Made by a program: the position numbers and the translations under genes. A stretch of DNA of 64,000 bases from Lutraria lutraria (Eukaryota; Mollusca; Bivalvia; Venerida; Mactridae), in the NCBI GenBank assembly GCA_964023205.1, contig OZ026834.1, forward strand, positions 30,604,756-30,668,755. Direction: 5' to 3'. The notes under the pieces are model-generated. The model made no database searches. It was not told where the DNA came from and saw only the letters and a list, made by a program, of their open reading frames with translations. Positions 41,290 to 53,085 of this stretch are shown here, one piece after another (within the stretch, counting starts at the first letter, position 1; every line of letters starts with the position of its first letter).

Positions 41290-41912
41290 ATGAATGGTCA
41301 CTATTAGCATGAAATCACTGGAGTTTTTGGAATTTTCAGTTTCGTTGGAACATTCTTTGCATGCCTTGGTAGATTTGGCTACTCAGAGGGGACGAGTAGC
41401 ACAAATAAAACACTTGCTGAAATGATACTCACCGGTTATGTTGTGGTTTTTATTCTGACTGTTGCCTCCGGATAAAGAATAAAGTAAAACTGCTGATTTT
41501 TAACCAAAAAAAACGCGAAATTTTGACCTCGCGAAAATAAAGCGTTCTACAGTATTCAGTAAAAAATTATTTTAGTGATGTGGTTACAAAGAAACAAAAT
41601 GGACGTTGGGTGGCTGTTACCACTGATGATACAAGATCTTACGAGACTAGGGTAACCACGCAAGCGTGTCCAATCCATACAGGCAACAAACAGGTTATGG
41701 GAGCTGACTCACAAGTTAGTAATTTGGAACGTCAGAATGAACTCCTTCAACAACAGTTAGAACTCCAAAAGCAGCTTAGTCAGCAACAACAACAACAGCA
41801 GCAGCAGCAGCAGTATGGAGGTGGGTTTACTTGTCCACCACCACCAATGTTTGATCCTGGACTTGCGTATCCACCAGTCGAACCTCCACCAAGTTATGAT
41901 AAAATACAATGA
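41290..41912 (+). pseudogene. Broken tandem copy of the last exon of the four-pass membrane gene
   Basis: After an intact-looking acceptor (TTTTAG at about 41285-41290) the sequence matches the last exon at 47454-48002 (FACLGRFGYSEG, TLAEMILTG, VFILTVASG). It has an in-frame TAG after NGHY and a stop after TVASG. About 80 bp of foreign sequence (with AACGCGAAATTTTGACCTCGC) replaces the codons for RCVAGSYSKYF. The remainder stays open to a normal end: SNLERQNELLQQQLELQKQL, polyQ, then PPPSYDKIQ and a stop at 41912. The 3' UTR homology continues to the AATAAA at 42823. An mRNA might still form, but the membrane half is lost. Confidence 0.85.
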
Positions 41913-42371
41913 TAATCTAAAGCCAACCATTTACATTGGTAGATCTGTGACCACCTGTAACAACTGTGTAAATCAGAGCCATCAGTGAATATCAGCCACT
42001 CATGTCTTACATGAGTACTAGTATATTGATGAAACAGACTTATCCAGAAAATAAAGGCTAATTGTGAATGAAGGCCAGGATGTACTACTCATGTTCGCCT
42101 TTTAAAGAGATTTGACAATTTATACATGTAGAAGTTTACATCGACTACATGTATTTCATTTGAAACACAGGACTTTTATTACTGTATATTCTTGTAATCA
42201 TATTTTTATGTACATTTTGTTCTATTTCATTGTAAGTCACTTGAAAAGATATGCTCTGAATCATGTTGCACGGACGTTTCACGAGTAATCTGTACGCATG
42301 GCAGCAAGTATTCAAACAAAATCAGGGGATTGGAGGCAATTTGAGTTTGTTTGATAATGAGAAGGCAAAGT

Positions 42372-42508
42372 CACAGGTAACTGTATCATGAATAGATAAT
42401 AAAAATTAAAAAAAAAAAATTAAAAAAAAAAAATTATTAATATAAATATTTTTTTTTATTTTATTTTTTTATAATTTTTATAATCTATTCATGATACAGT
42501 TACCTGTG
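42372..42508. mobile_element. hAT-type snap-back MITE (copy 2)
   Basis: Same termini as 34395-34545 (CACAGGTAACTGTATCATGA). An exact 8-bp duplication, GGCAAAGT, flanks it at 42364-42371 and 42509-42516. The homologous site downstream of the intact gene (near 48460) lacks it, so it arrived after the segmental duplication. Confidence 0.94.
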
Positions 42509-45328
42509 GGCAAAGTGTGACTCCTTCCTTGGTTGTGAAAATTATGAAAATCTAATTTGTTCTAAAACGATTTCGTGCTTTTTGCTCCTTTGGACATCTT
42601 TATTAAGTTCATAACAAAAATCTTTTCTGGAAATATAAAGGTGGTAATCCTCTTACAATGTGTTTTGTAACGTGTTTGTTCTATTTAAAGAGAAGCATTT
42701 TCTCATCATTATAATATTTCACGACATTTATACTCGTAAAAATATTTCTGCATATTATCACTATTTATCAGTGATATCACGCTGAGGAAATGAAATAAAC
42801 TGAAGTGGAATTATTCTTACTGAATAAAGCCATTTTAAAGTTAATTTTGATACATTTTAGTAGCAAAATAAGAAGTTTCTGTTTAATGTGTAGAAGCAGA
42901 TAATGCTAAGATATGAATGATATTTTTCTCTTTGTCGACTACATGGTATTTACAGTCTTAAAGTGTATTTTGGAAAATAATTATACTAGTAATCACTAAC
43001 TGCAATATTTACTGCATACTGTGACCAAATGTGTTTGCTAGTTTTCGTTTTTTGGTGGACAATCGACTTGTGAATATCTTAAGTGAAAAAATGGTAAGAG
43101 GAAAAAAATATGTTGCATAATTTAATATAGGTAATTTGGGATGTACCCAATATCGTGTTCCTTAAAAGTTCGCTTGAAAAAAAACACAATAAATTTCTTT
43201 ACGGTATTTAGCCGTTTATTCCACCAACGCCAAAGTATATATATTGGGTTTATTCACGTAGAGCTTATTCCACTATTGTTGATTGATAAATTGGTTCCTA
43301 TTATTTACCCATTTAACCACCTACGCCAGTTGATATATTGCGTTGACTAATAACAGATATCATATAAGACTGTATAATTTATAACAGTAAATGTAATTAA
43401 TACACGTGAGTTTTTTTAAAGCACAAATTAATATACACGTTACAGCCGGAATACCACACAAGACAAGCGCTCATGCCAAATATCAAATTATTGAAAAAAC
43501 TGGTTTAATTACCAGCATACAATGGCAGAACAAGGTATTTATTTATTTAGTTATATATTTTATTAATTGTCAACACATGTACAGTTTTATTTCTTAAAAT
43601 ATAACAATTTTAAGTCAATGAGTCCGTGTAAATACTAATCCACATTGCTTCACGTTAAACTGTTATTCAGTTCTTAATTTTTAAGTGTTCATTTTAAGCT
43701 CCATTAGCTTTGTTTGTCAATAGCTCATCCTATTAGTTCAGGCGGAAGTCTGCTAGGCTGTTTGTTGATTTGGTGAGTGTTCGAGATCGAGATCTGGTCG
43801 AGGGACATGTACCTGTGTGATAATTGGACGAAGAAAAGGGGCACGTAATTATTGCTGAGTTACACATAACGCAATGGTAAACGAAATTGTCCGGCACACA
43901 AAGAATAACTGCAATAACATTTTAATTTATAACTACAGAACAAACACATGTATATCGTATGTGTTGTTATTTGCGGTTCTGTTCTGCTGTGAACCTTTCC
44001 GACATCTTCCAGATGAAACCATTAGGCTTGTGTACAAAGAAAAGGGAAGTGTTACATCTGTTTTGACAGTATTTTAGTTGTTATACAGGCGGGCAGTTCA
44101 TCTTATTTGACTTTGTATCAATTCATACCATCTTGTGAACCATTCTGAAAACTGGCTTTATATCGAGTACTAGTATGTTACCCACGTCTTTGATATAAGC
44201 ATTATTATGAGTCACTCGAATGAACGGTGATGGGTGGATCGAAGGTCTTACATTTGGAAATGAAGCTGTTTTAAAAGAAATCTACTAAGTTCATTTAATC
44301 TCAATGTTCTAAATGATATGAACTCAGACAACGCACGGCAAGTCGGTGCAATTTATATGTAAAACATTAATGTATTTTAATTGTTATCTAATATCTGCTG
44401 TAATCATTCCATGCCTAACGAATTGTCTATTCGAATCAGAAGAAAACTTATTAAATATAACAATTAAGTATTGATTTATTACAATGGCTTTGGTTAACTA
44501 TGCTTTTTACGACACAAAACGCTTTGTTCGTTACTACAATGGTTTTAAAATAACTTATCATGTAGACTAATTACAAATACTGTACATAAACAAATCGCTT
44601 GTCTCAAGATTATGTTATTCATGGATATCACATTTATGGCAATATACAGCCAATTTTGAATACCTATTATATTTACTTAATTATGTCAAACTCATTTTTA
44701 AAACAGTGCAATAAACTCTGTAAATTCTATCTCATGCATTTCACTCCTGGCAATGTGCTGATTAAAATGTCTACACAGTCTACACTGTCTGTCGATAACA
44801 TAAATTTATTTAATAATAATGAGCCCTAAAAATCGCTTATAGACATTAATAAACAAATGCAGTTGTTGTCGATGTTGCTAAAACGTATTATTGTTACTGT
44901 TTCTGCATGCTCGTGTTACTGTTGTAGTTGCTGGTGCAGTTACGATAACTCCTACTGCGGTAATCATCGGTGCTAGGGTTGCTGATTTTATTGATTTTGT
45001 TATAATTCCTACTGGTGTTATTGTTACTGCTGCAGCTGTGGTGGGCTGCTGATTCTGGCATTGTTGCTGCTGCAGCTGTGGTGGGCTGCTGATTCTGGCA
45101 TTGTTGCTGCTTCAGCTGTTTCTCAGAAAACAATTACCAATTGTTTTTATACCGTTTGCAGATCTGTCATGTGTTGTTTTTCTACTCAAATCTTACGTTG
45201 GCCCTTTTTCGACCAACAATGTCATCTTGTTGCTAATACTAAGTAATTCATTCATTCTATGGTAGACAATGCATACTGGTAGAGGGCTTTATACTGTTTC
45301 TAACATTTTGGTATCTAATGAATTTCAG
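42509..45328. other. Remainder of duplicated 3' flank, then upstream region of the four-pass gene
   Basis: The left end (to about 42880) matches 48470-48790 downstream of the intact copy, including the AATAAA at 42823-42828. A tRNA-like SINE scrap (GTTCGAGATCGAG) lies near 43785. A 40-bp direct repeat is at 45021-45119. The first exon of the gene at 45329 must lie here or further left but was not found. Confidence 0.5.
45021..45119. repeat. 40-bp direct repeat
   Basis: Two almost identical adjacent copies (45021-45060, 45061-45100) of TTGTTGCTGCTGCAGCTGTG plus GTGGGCTGCTGATTCTGGCA, then a partial third. The wider area is TTG/CTG-rich. Confidence 0.93.
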
Positions 45329-47865
45329 AAAATGAAGAGAAAAAGGCAAAGGCATTGCAGTATTATAAAATATTGGCTGTTCTTCTAGCACTGGTAGGAG
45401 TCTTTATGTTGACTTGTGGTATCACAGCCACTTTACATATTGATGAAGACTCTTATGGACCCCCGTATTTTGTTGGAGGATATCTCGTTGGTGTTATGGT
45501 AAGAGGTGTATGTTGTTTTTTCATTCTCCATAGTTAGTTATTATTCCATGTTTTAGCTGGGTGTAAATGCCGTTCGAATGGTTATGGTCTATGACTAATA
45601 ATAACTACAGCTCCTTATCATTTTGAGTTCGAAACCTACCTGGGACAAAAGTTTACATTTGAGGAAGCTGTCCAGATAGCTTATAGAAGGTCAGTGGTTC
45701 TATCCAGGCGTCTTCCTCCACAGTTGAAGCTTGTGTGTCATCCAATGGCCCTGTCTGCTGATGCACCGTTAAAACTAGTAATAATCAGACTACTAAGATA
45801 TAAAGACAAATTTCATTTTTCCTTAAGATGCTCTTAACATCGATTTTTTACTGTATTTTCTTCTCATAATGAGCCTTTGGCTGACAATACAGAAAAACAT
45901 ATCCCGTAAAGCTTCAACACAGTGTTTGTATGATTTCACACGGCAAAAACTTCTATATGTACTTCAGTTTTGAGACTACCACATATGAATGACCTCTTAA
46001 TTTCAAACGTATGTTCGATTAGTACTATATTAAGGTGCCATCTAAATATCAAAACTATTTTCTGCCAAAATATGGTGTTTATATCAATGCTGTTTTATTA
46101 TTTTTCCATTATCACGGGCATCGTCCAATGGAGCGAACAGTTTGTTCATGCATACATTGGACTAAACTCCAGAATGGCATAAATCAAGTTGATGTTTTCC
46201 TACAGTGTTACGTTTTTGTCATAAATCAATAAGTCTCCAGATAGTAAATGAATATCGAACTTATAACACTACTAAGTATATGTTTTGTAGTTATGAGAGT
46301 GAATACAGATCTTACAATATTCTTGATACACAGTGATTTTATTTTTCGTCAATTCAATTCACATCGTCCTTTATTTTGTCAACATTTCCACTCAGTATTT
46401 CAGATATACATGTGGTCAGTAAACATAATCAGTTTTCGTAGGTTCTTTTCCGATATATGTACCGATATTTTCTTTTTCGAATTCACCACATGAATCACAC
46501 AAATAAAAGTGAAGGTCGAATGGCATAAGACATAATGTCTGCTATCAGATCGCTTCAGTGATCATGTGTCATGTCATTAGCTCGAACTCACGAACTCGTA
46601 TTCTTAATCTTTAGACTGAATGCTTTTCTCATTGCACTTAGCTTACGGACTCTTATTCTTTGTAGGCTGTATTTGCTGCTCTGTTATGCACGTGTGTTAT
46701 AATGAGGGCTCCGAATGCAAATAGCGATGTTAAAAAACAGGAACTGGGCTGCGCGGTAAGTATTTGACTAGGTTACTCGGTATATCTTTTGGATGGTCTG
46801 GTATAATCACACTTAAAGTCTTTATTTATACAAAAAGTCATGTAGCTTTTTGACATTTTCATATTTTATTGATAGGTATTGATTCAAAGTGCCATATAGG
46901 TACTGGTCAACAAAATTGTGAGAATTATATTTAGACAATCGCGAACTTTGAACAGCCAGAACCATACATACCATGTATTTACATTCGGCAAACTACCTGT
47001 GAGATGCTTAGATAGATTCGCTAGCTACTTTTGGTTGGAAGCATATATTTAAAATACAATGAATAAACACCTGGTACGATTTTAGCATGAAACTCATCCT
47101 CGGTGAACCTTAAATGATATTAATAAATAATATTACCTCTGAACAATAATCTAAAGAACAACAGCGGAAAATGCATACATTTTTAAATGCATTTCATGAC
47201 CAAATTTTGTTTTGTTTAGTAATGTACATTTCAGCAAAACTGTCTGATATCACATTGATGTTTTATGTAGGATTCTGGTCAAACAGTAGATTATTTTGCC
47301 AAAATTGACTATCTAGAAATAACTAGGAATTAAGACGGTCTGTTAAACTGTTAAAAAAGGTGTAGATTCAGAAAGCATGTATGTACATTGTATACTAATA
47401 TTACTTACATGTATTCCATTATTCTTAAAATTGGTATTCTATTATTATTTTAGATGCGAGGTCACTATGATATCATCATCATCATGGGAATTTTCTGCTT
47501 CATAGGGGCAATGTTTGCAGTCCTCGGTAGATTTGCCTTCACAGACGGAATGAGTTACACAAATGAAACACTTGCTGAGATGATACTGGCCGGTTGTGTT
47601 ATGGGTTTTATTCTGACTATTGCCTCCAGATGCGTCGCTGGTTCGTACAGTAAATATTTTGGTGTTGTGATTACAAATAGACGAGATGGACGTAGGGTGG
47701 CTGTTACCGCTGATGATACGAGATCTAACGAGAATGGCGTGACCACGCAAGCGTATTCAATCCATATAGACAACAGACAGAGTATGGGAGCTAGCTCACA
47801 AGTTAGTAATTTGGAACGTCAGAATCAACTCCTTCAACAACAGCTAGAACTCCAAAAGCAGCTTA

Positions 47866-47896
<31 letters not shown>

Positions 47897-48002
47897 GCAG
47901 TATGGAGGTGGGTTTTCATATCCACCACCACCACCAATGTTTGATCCAGGACCTGCGTACCCACCAAACGAGCCTCCACCAAGTTATGATAAAATACATT
48001 GA
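45329..48002 (+). CDS. Four-pass membrane protein with coiled-coil/polyQ and PPxY tail, 5' partial
   Basis: I do not recognise the family. Exons are 45329-45498, 46666-46755 and 47454-48002, with consensus borders and matching phases. The upstream exon carrying the start codon (it must end in phase 1) was not found. The visible 269 residues give four hydrophobic segments: KILAVLLALVGVFMLTCG; YFVGGYLVGVM continuing into AVFAALLCTCVIM; IIIIMGIFCFIGAMFAVLG; and MILAGCVMGFILTIAS. The cytosolic-type tail has a coiled coil (SNLERQNQLLQQQLELQKQL), 12 or so Gln from mixed CAG/CAA codons, and a Pro-rich end with PPPSY. This is a PPxY motif of the kind bound by WW domains such as those of Nedd4-family ubiquitin ligases. 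A tetraspan scaffold is inferred. A broken tandem copy lies at 41290-41912. Confidence 0.83.
45590..45770. repeat. SINE with B-box and conserved tail
   Basis: A B-box match, GAGTTCGAAACC, is followed by GAGGAAGCTGTCCAGATAGC, TTCTATCCAGGCG and CTTCCTCCACAGTTGAAGC. The tail is shared with 31618-31705 and, inverted, with 15840-16030. It lies in the second visible intron of the four-pass gene. Confidence 0.7.
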
Positions 48003-49222
48003 AAAACTAAACCCATTCATTTACAGTGGTAGCTCTTTGACCACCTGTAACTACAGTGTAAATAGAAGAAGCCACCAGTGAACATCAGCCACTTCTGACT
48101 CGCATATACCAATGTATAATTGATAAAACAGATTAAGCCCGAAGATAGAGGCTAAGTCCTGTGAATGAATTAAGGCTGTAATAGTCCTCTCCCTTGCACG
48201 CCTTTGTTTACAGGTTTGGTCGTATATCATACATGTAGAAGTTTCCGTCGACTATTTCAAATAGATCCATCGAACTTGTCTCACTGTATACTCTTCTCAT
48301 TACATTAACATGACGAATTGTAGTTCTGTTTTATTTCATTGTAAGTAAAACAGATGTTCTGAAATATGTTTGCACGACTGACTTATATGAACTATTTGTA
48401 CATGACAGCGAGCACTTGGACAAAATAGGCAATTTGAGTTGGGTTGAAAATGTGAAGGCAAAAGGTGGCTATCTGTTCTTATGCTGCATAAAATAATAAG
48501 AAAAAACGGTTTCTATTATGATTTGCTCTAAACGGTTTCGTGCTTGTTGCTCCCTTGGACATCTTTGTTTAGTTCTTAACAAAACTTTTAGTAAATATAT
48601 GGGGCGATAATCGTTTACATTACCGCCCAGGCTCCGACGCCCTTGACTATTTTTCACGACTATTGTTAAAACATTTTAATATGCTCATAAAATATTTTTG
48701 TAAATTTTGTAATATATATGAAATTATTCTTACTGAATAAAGCCATTTTAAAGTTAATTTTGATACAATCCTAGTCGCAAAATAGAAGCAGATGATGCAA
48801 TAAAATGATGGACACGTTTTTTATGTTGAATCTAACATACTTGATGTCATAATAAGAAAAGAAGTTTGGGGCAACGTGTTTCATGCAGAGAAAGTATCTG
48901 GGGGACTTCTTGTGTAGCCTATGTCATCAGTGGTATCATATAATTCATCCGTGATTATATGAGATACAAAGAAAATCACTGTGACATATCTGAGGTAATT
49001 AACAAACCTTTACGACACCTCAAAATGAAAAAAATGCACTCGGCACATAGACATTGTCTATCAAAAAGATCATCTTGCAATATATATACAATGTACATAC
49101 AGTATATATCAGATTTTAACAATAAATGTGTACATATATATGGGTAATAACTTATGTACCAATGTAGTGATTTTGTTTTCACACACACTATACAATCATG
49201 AGACATAGTGTTTCATCTCGTC
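48003..49222. other. 3' UTR and downstream flank of the four-pass gene
   Basis: The left part (to about 48790) is the duplicated 3' region; the rest is AT-rich with no gene. Short frames at 48959-49206 have no recognisable features. Confidence 0.5.
48737..48742 (+). terminator. Probable polyadenylation signal AATAAA
   Basis: AATAAA lies about 735 bp after the stop codon. The hexamer and its flanks (TTCTTACTGAATAAAGCC) are conserved in the duplicated copy at 42823-42828, which supports a transcribed 3' UTR. Confidence 0.6.
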
Positions 49223-50269
49223 CACAGGTGCCGGGCGCGTAGCATTTGACTTTCCCAAAATTTCGATAAAATTTCGATCAATATATTATTATAGAAAGGT
49301 ATGCGACTCCGCAAAACCGAAAGTACACATGGTTTCGAAAAAAGGCTGTCACTCAGTCATATTTCAAGCAATTCTCACAACCAGGGCATCAAAATAACCC
49401 CAACAGGTGTAGCTACTTATTTATGTACAGTTTCAGCCATGACACGCATTTAAATTGAGTACAGCTAGGTCAAAACACAATAAAACCGTTAGTCGACCGA
49501 CTAAGGACCGACGCACTAACGGTAAAATTCACATACTAATTCAACCGTTCTGACAATGGAACCTATAAAAACATTGTAGTAATTATTAATTCGGAAAAAA
49601 TACAACTTCTTACAATCAGCGCTTCAAGTTATTACGCCCGAAAAAGTCAGAACGAAGCATTTTCTGCACTTGGTATACTTTTATTTCTCTTCGATGCTGT
49701 GACCCGGAAGCAACACCTGCGCATGCGCACTTTGACGTGATTTTCCCGGCTTACGCTCTTATCGTACCCTGAAACGGGGAACCAATACACGTGTGGATCC
49801 GTGTTTACATATTTCTTGGTGTATTCACGTCAAAGTGCAGAAAATGCTTCGTTCTGACTTTTTCGGGAGTAATAACTTGAAGCGCTGATTGTAAGAAGTT
49901 GTATTTTTTCCGAATTAATAATTACTACAATGTTTTTATAGGTTCCATTGTCAGAACGGTTGAATTAGTATGTGAATTTTACCGTTAGTGCGTCGGTCCT
50001 TAGTCGGTCGACTAACGGTTTTATTGTGTTTTGACCTAGCTGTACTCAATTTAAATGCGTGTCATGGCTGAAACTGTACATAAATAAGTAGCTACACATG
50101 TTGGGGTTAGTTTGATGCCCTGGTTGAGATAATTGCTTGAAATATGACTGAGTGACAGCCTTTTTTCGAAACTAGGTGTACTTCGGTTTTTTGGAGTCAC
50201 ATACCTTTCTATAATAATATATTGATAACATTTTTGGGAAAGTCAAATGCTACGCGCCCGGCACCTGTG
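49223..50269. mobile_element. 1.05-kb fold-back element with about 450-500-bp arms
   Basis: Starts CACAGGTGCCGGGCGCGTAG and ends with its inverse. The arms are near-identical over almost their whole length; only the centre (about 49700-49830) is unpaired. An exact 8-bp duplication, ATCTCGTC, flanks it at 49215-49222 and 50270-50277. This and the CACAGG terminus place it near the hAT group. No transposase is present. Confidence 0.93.
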
Positions 50270-50410
50270 ATCTCGTCATAGAAGTTCCTAAAATATTGAT
50301 GCAATTTATTGAAATCCCTGAGTTAACTATGTAACGGTCAATATCAGTTGAATGGGGCCGAATTCTGTGACAAAACTTTTTTCCATCTAAGGTAATATTT
50401 CGGTTTAAAT

Positions 50411-50561
50411 CACAGAAAACTTGGGGTAAGGAGCTGTAAAAATTGTATTTTTGTCAATCCCAACACATAAACTTATTGTCATATCTATCAAGTTATGTGT
50501 TGGGATTGACAAAAATACAATTATATTGTTTTTAGAGCTCCTATAACCCCAAGTGTCTGTG
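50411..50561. mobile_element. 151-bp palindromic element
   Basis: The outer ends CACAGAAAACTTGGGG and CCCCAAGTGTCTGTG are inverted. The inner arms (50441-50470 and 50493-50522, with TTTTTGTCAATCCCAACACA) match perfectly. No clear target duplication. Confidence 0.75.
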
Positions 50562-51942
50562 AAATTAATTACACTTTTACCATCACAGGTCCGTCACTAC
50601 TAGTTGTGGCTTCTAAAACTTTAAAAGGTGCTCTTTTAGTAATGTTTGCCTTTCATGTACGCTGAAGACCTTAAGCTACGTCACTTCTGCCTGTCGTATC
50701 GAACACGAACAAAATTTCGTTCAGATGAGATGAAGGTATACTAGTATTAAATCAAAACAAGTTAATTATTCTTTTAAAAAAATGTTCTCAATTGCTTCGA
50801 AATATTGCGTTAGACTGGTCCTCGTAATTCTTACAGAAGCGTACTAAAGATTGATGACTAACACGGTAACCAGACTAGTTGTTTTAGTCTGGTTCTCGAC
50901 ATTCTAACAAAATGCTACTTTCAATAGCTTAAACACGAAATACAGACAAATCAGCATAAGAAAATCACTAAACGCATTCTAGTATATAAATTATGCCGTT
51001 CGATCTTACTTTATTGTATGATATTAATTTGTATTATATTTATTGATCACTAACCTTAAGTAATAATAATAAATGTTTATTCACTTTACGCCATTTACCA
51101 TCTTTCGCTACTTTACGCCACGTGTTTCACTCTATTATAGACTATGGGGCAACAATACCCGCCTTCCCCCGGAGGCATTTTTCTACAGTATGTTTTTCTG
51201 AAAGTGTATGGAAAGACCTACCAAATTCCAGTTTCTACCATCTGGGTGTTGGGGCTTTACTCCGTTACCGCCATTTTTGGGCGTTACCATAATTGAAATT
51301 TTAAAGTTAACATAACACCGCAAAGAGAACAAAATAATTTGTGTTAAAGGCTTTGTAATTATAATTATACGCACAGAGAATGTAAACAAGAGTGTAAAAT
51401 GTTAAACACATCATCAAATGTGGTAAAATTTACTTTACAAACATTTCTTCACTGAAAAAGTTCACATAATACTCTAAAATATTCGATTATCATCATATAC
51501 TTACTGTTTCTGGATCCAGTGGAACACTATTTAATGAGTAAATGCATATGGTACTCACTTGTATTCTATGTTGACAAGGTCACAATAAGGTCACAATAAT
51601 GTAGCAAATATGTGTATATTATTAACTGCGTGCGTTACCAAAATATAACTATATGAACATAAGTACATGTACAACTATATCTTTATTGCATCAGACATTA
51701 TAAAATCTAAAGTGGCATTTAGGCTTAAATAAATAAAATTCATTATCAAATAAATGTATAGACTGTTTGTCATAGTTTTTAGAGTTATCGTTAAAAGTTG
51801 ACCCCAGTATTGATCCAATTTTAACGTTGATCAATCTTCAACGACTTTCTTGATCAAAATTTGATGTTAAAAACTTGTCGGGGTCGATTTTTAACGTTGA
51901 GAAATGACCCCTGGTGTCATTTTTCAACGGGGTCAAAATTTT
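50562..51942. other. Intergenic DNA
   Basis: No gene supported. The right end (about 51770-51942) has repeated GTTGACCCC, AACGTTGATCAA and GGGGTCAAAA motifs in both orientations, probably an older inverted-repeat element. Confidence 0.4.
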
Positions 51943-52222
51943 GGTATAGTAACGACTCGCCACATAACGACTCGCCACAAAGTAATAACGACTCGCCACA
52001 AAGCAATAACGACTCGCCACAGAACCTGAAATGAGTTTTAAAGCATATTATTTACTTATTTTTATAGATGTTTTATAATATTTACTTATTTGGTGGTTCT
52101 GTATGTTTAATTTAATGAAGGATTTTGTTCATTAATGAGTATTTTCTTCATATAGTTAGCCCGTTCAAATTGAACATGACTCCTTTTAGTGTTACCCTGA
52201 AACATCGTAATTCGCACTGCAT

Positions 52223-52252
52223 CAAGGACTTATATATGTATATAAGTCCTTG
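52223..52252. mobile_element. 30-bp micro-element (perfect palindrome with 8-bp TSD)
   Basis: CAAGGACTTATATA faces TATATAAGTCCTTG across two bases. An exact 8-bp duplication, CACTGCAT, lies at 52215-52222 and 52253-52260. The terminus equals that of the 505-bp element at 16136-16640, so this looks like an insertion reduced to its terminal inverted repeats. Confidence 0.7.
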
Positions 52253-52282
52253 CACTGCATGGATTCGGCATTATGATTTGAG

Positions 52283-53085
52283 TTAAGGTATTAGATGTAT
52301 AATATGAAGTGTTCAGGATTGAATTTTAAATATTGTCATTCTTTTGTATATCCATTAAGACACTCACAGGTGAATTTTTAAAAACTTTCACCATCAGTTA
52401 AGAGAGTTACGACCATTTTTGTTCCTCTACCCCCAACGTAAAATAGTACCTTAATATCTTATGAAGACACCTGTATGAAAATTGATCTACCTCTATAACA
52501 GATGACACAATAAATGCAAAAATGTGTATAAGTCTAAGGGAAACCAATATTTTGTCAATCCAAAGTATAAATATGATGTTTGGAACTACTTTGTTGCAGA
52601 AAAAATGAAAAATATAGCCCCGCCCCTTTAAGATTCAGTGAAGATTTTTGCTTATTACCAAAAAGTAACAAATTGATAAGTATCACTAAGATAAAAACCA
52701 AAGTGGGGCAATGCCTGAATTTTTCTCAAAATTAACTACTGTGTGTGTATAATGTCTATAGCAAATTTTAAAAAGTTTCACCGTCCGGTTTTGAAAAGAT
52801 GAGTGTCAGAAATCCATGGTTACTTGATTTTCGTTAATTAACGATGTATAAATTCCTATAATCCAAACAAAATATTTTGGAATATATATTTTCCTTCATA
52901 TTACTGTGTTAATTCATGTTCTAAGTACAAAACATTACCTAAAAACTAAAAAGAAGAAGAAAAAAAATTGGTCCCAGTGGGGTTTGAACCCATGACCCTC
53001 AAGGAATTTGTCAATTGTACATAAAAATGATGAAATTTAGTACTCTTCAAAATGGAGGTAATGCATTATACATCTAATACCTTAA
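52283..53085. mobile_element. 803-bp TIR element with TTAA ends
   Basis: TTAAGGTATTAGATGTATAA at the left faces its inverse at the right (53062-53085). TTAA at both borders is compatible with a piggyBac-type target, though the palindrome makes this ambiguous. It contains a B-box-like scrap (GGGTTTGAACCC near 52980). Non-coding. Confidence 0.75.

Noticed and set aside
44894..45246. Gln- and Ala-rich frames on both strands
   Set aside because: They arise from the 40-bp TTG/CTG-rich direct repeat. No splice or domain support.
51949..52022. CRISPR-like array of regularly spaced AACGACTCGCCACA
   Set aside because: Spacers are only 4-6 bases and nearly identical, the genome is eukaryotic, and an inverted array lies 9 kb away. 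It fits transposon sub-terminal repeats.
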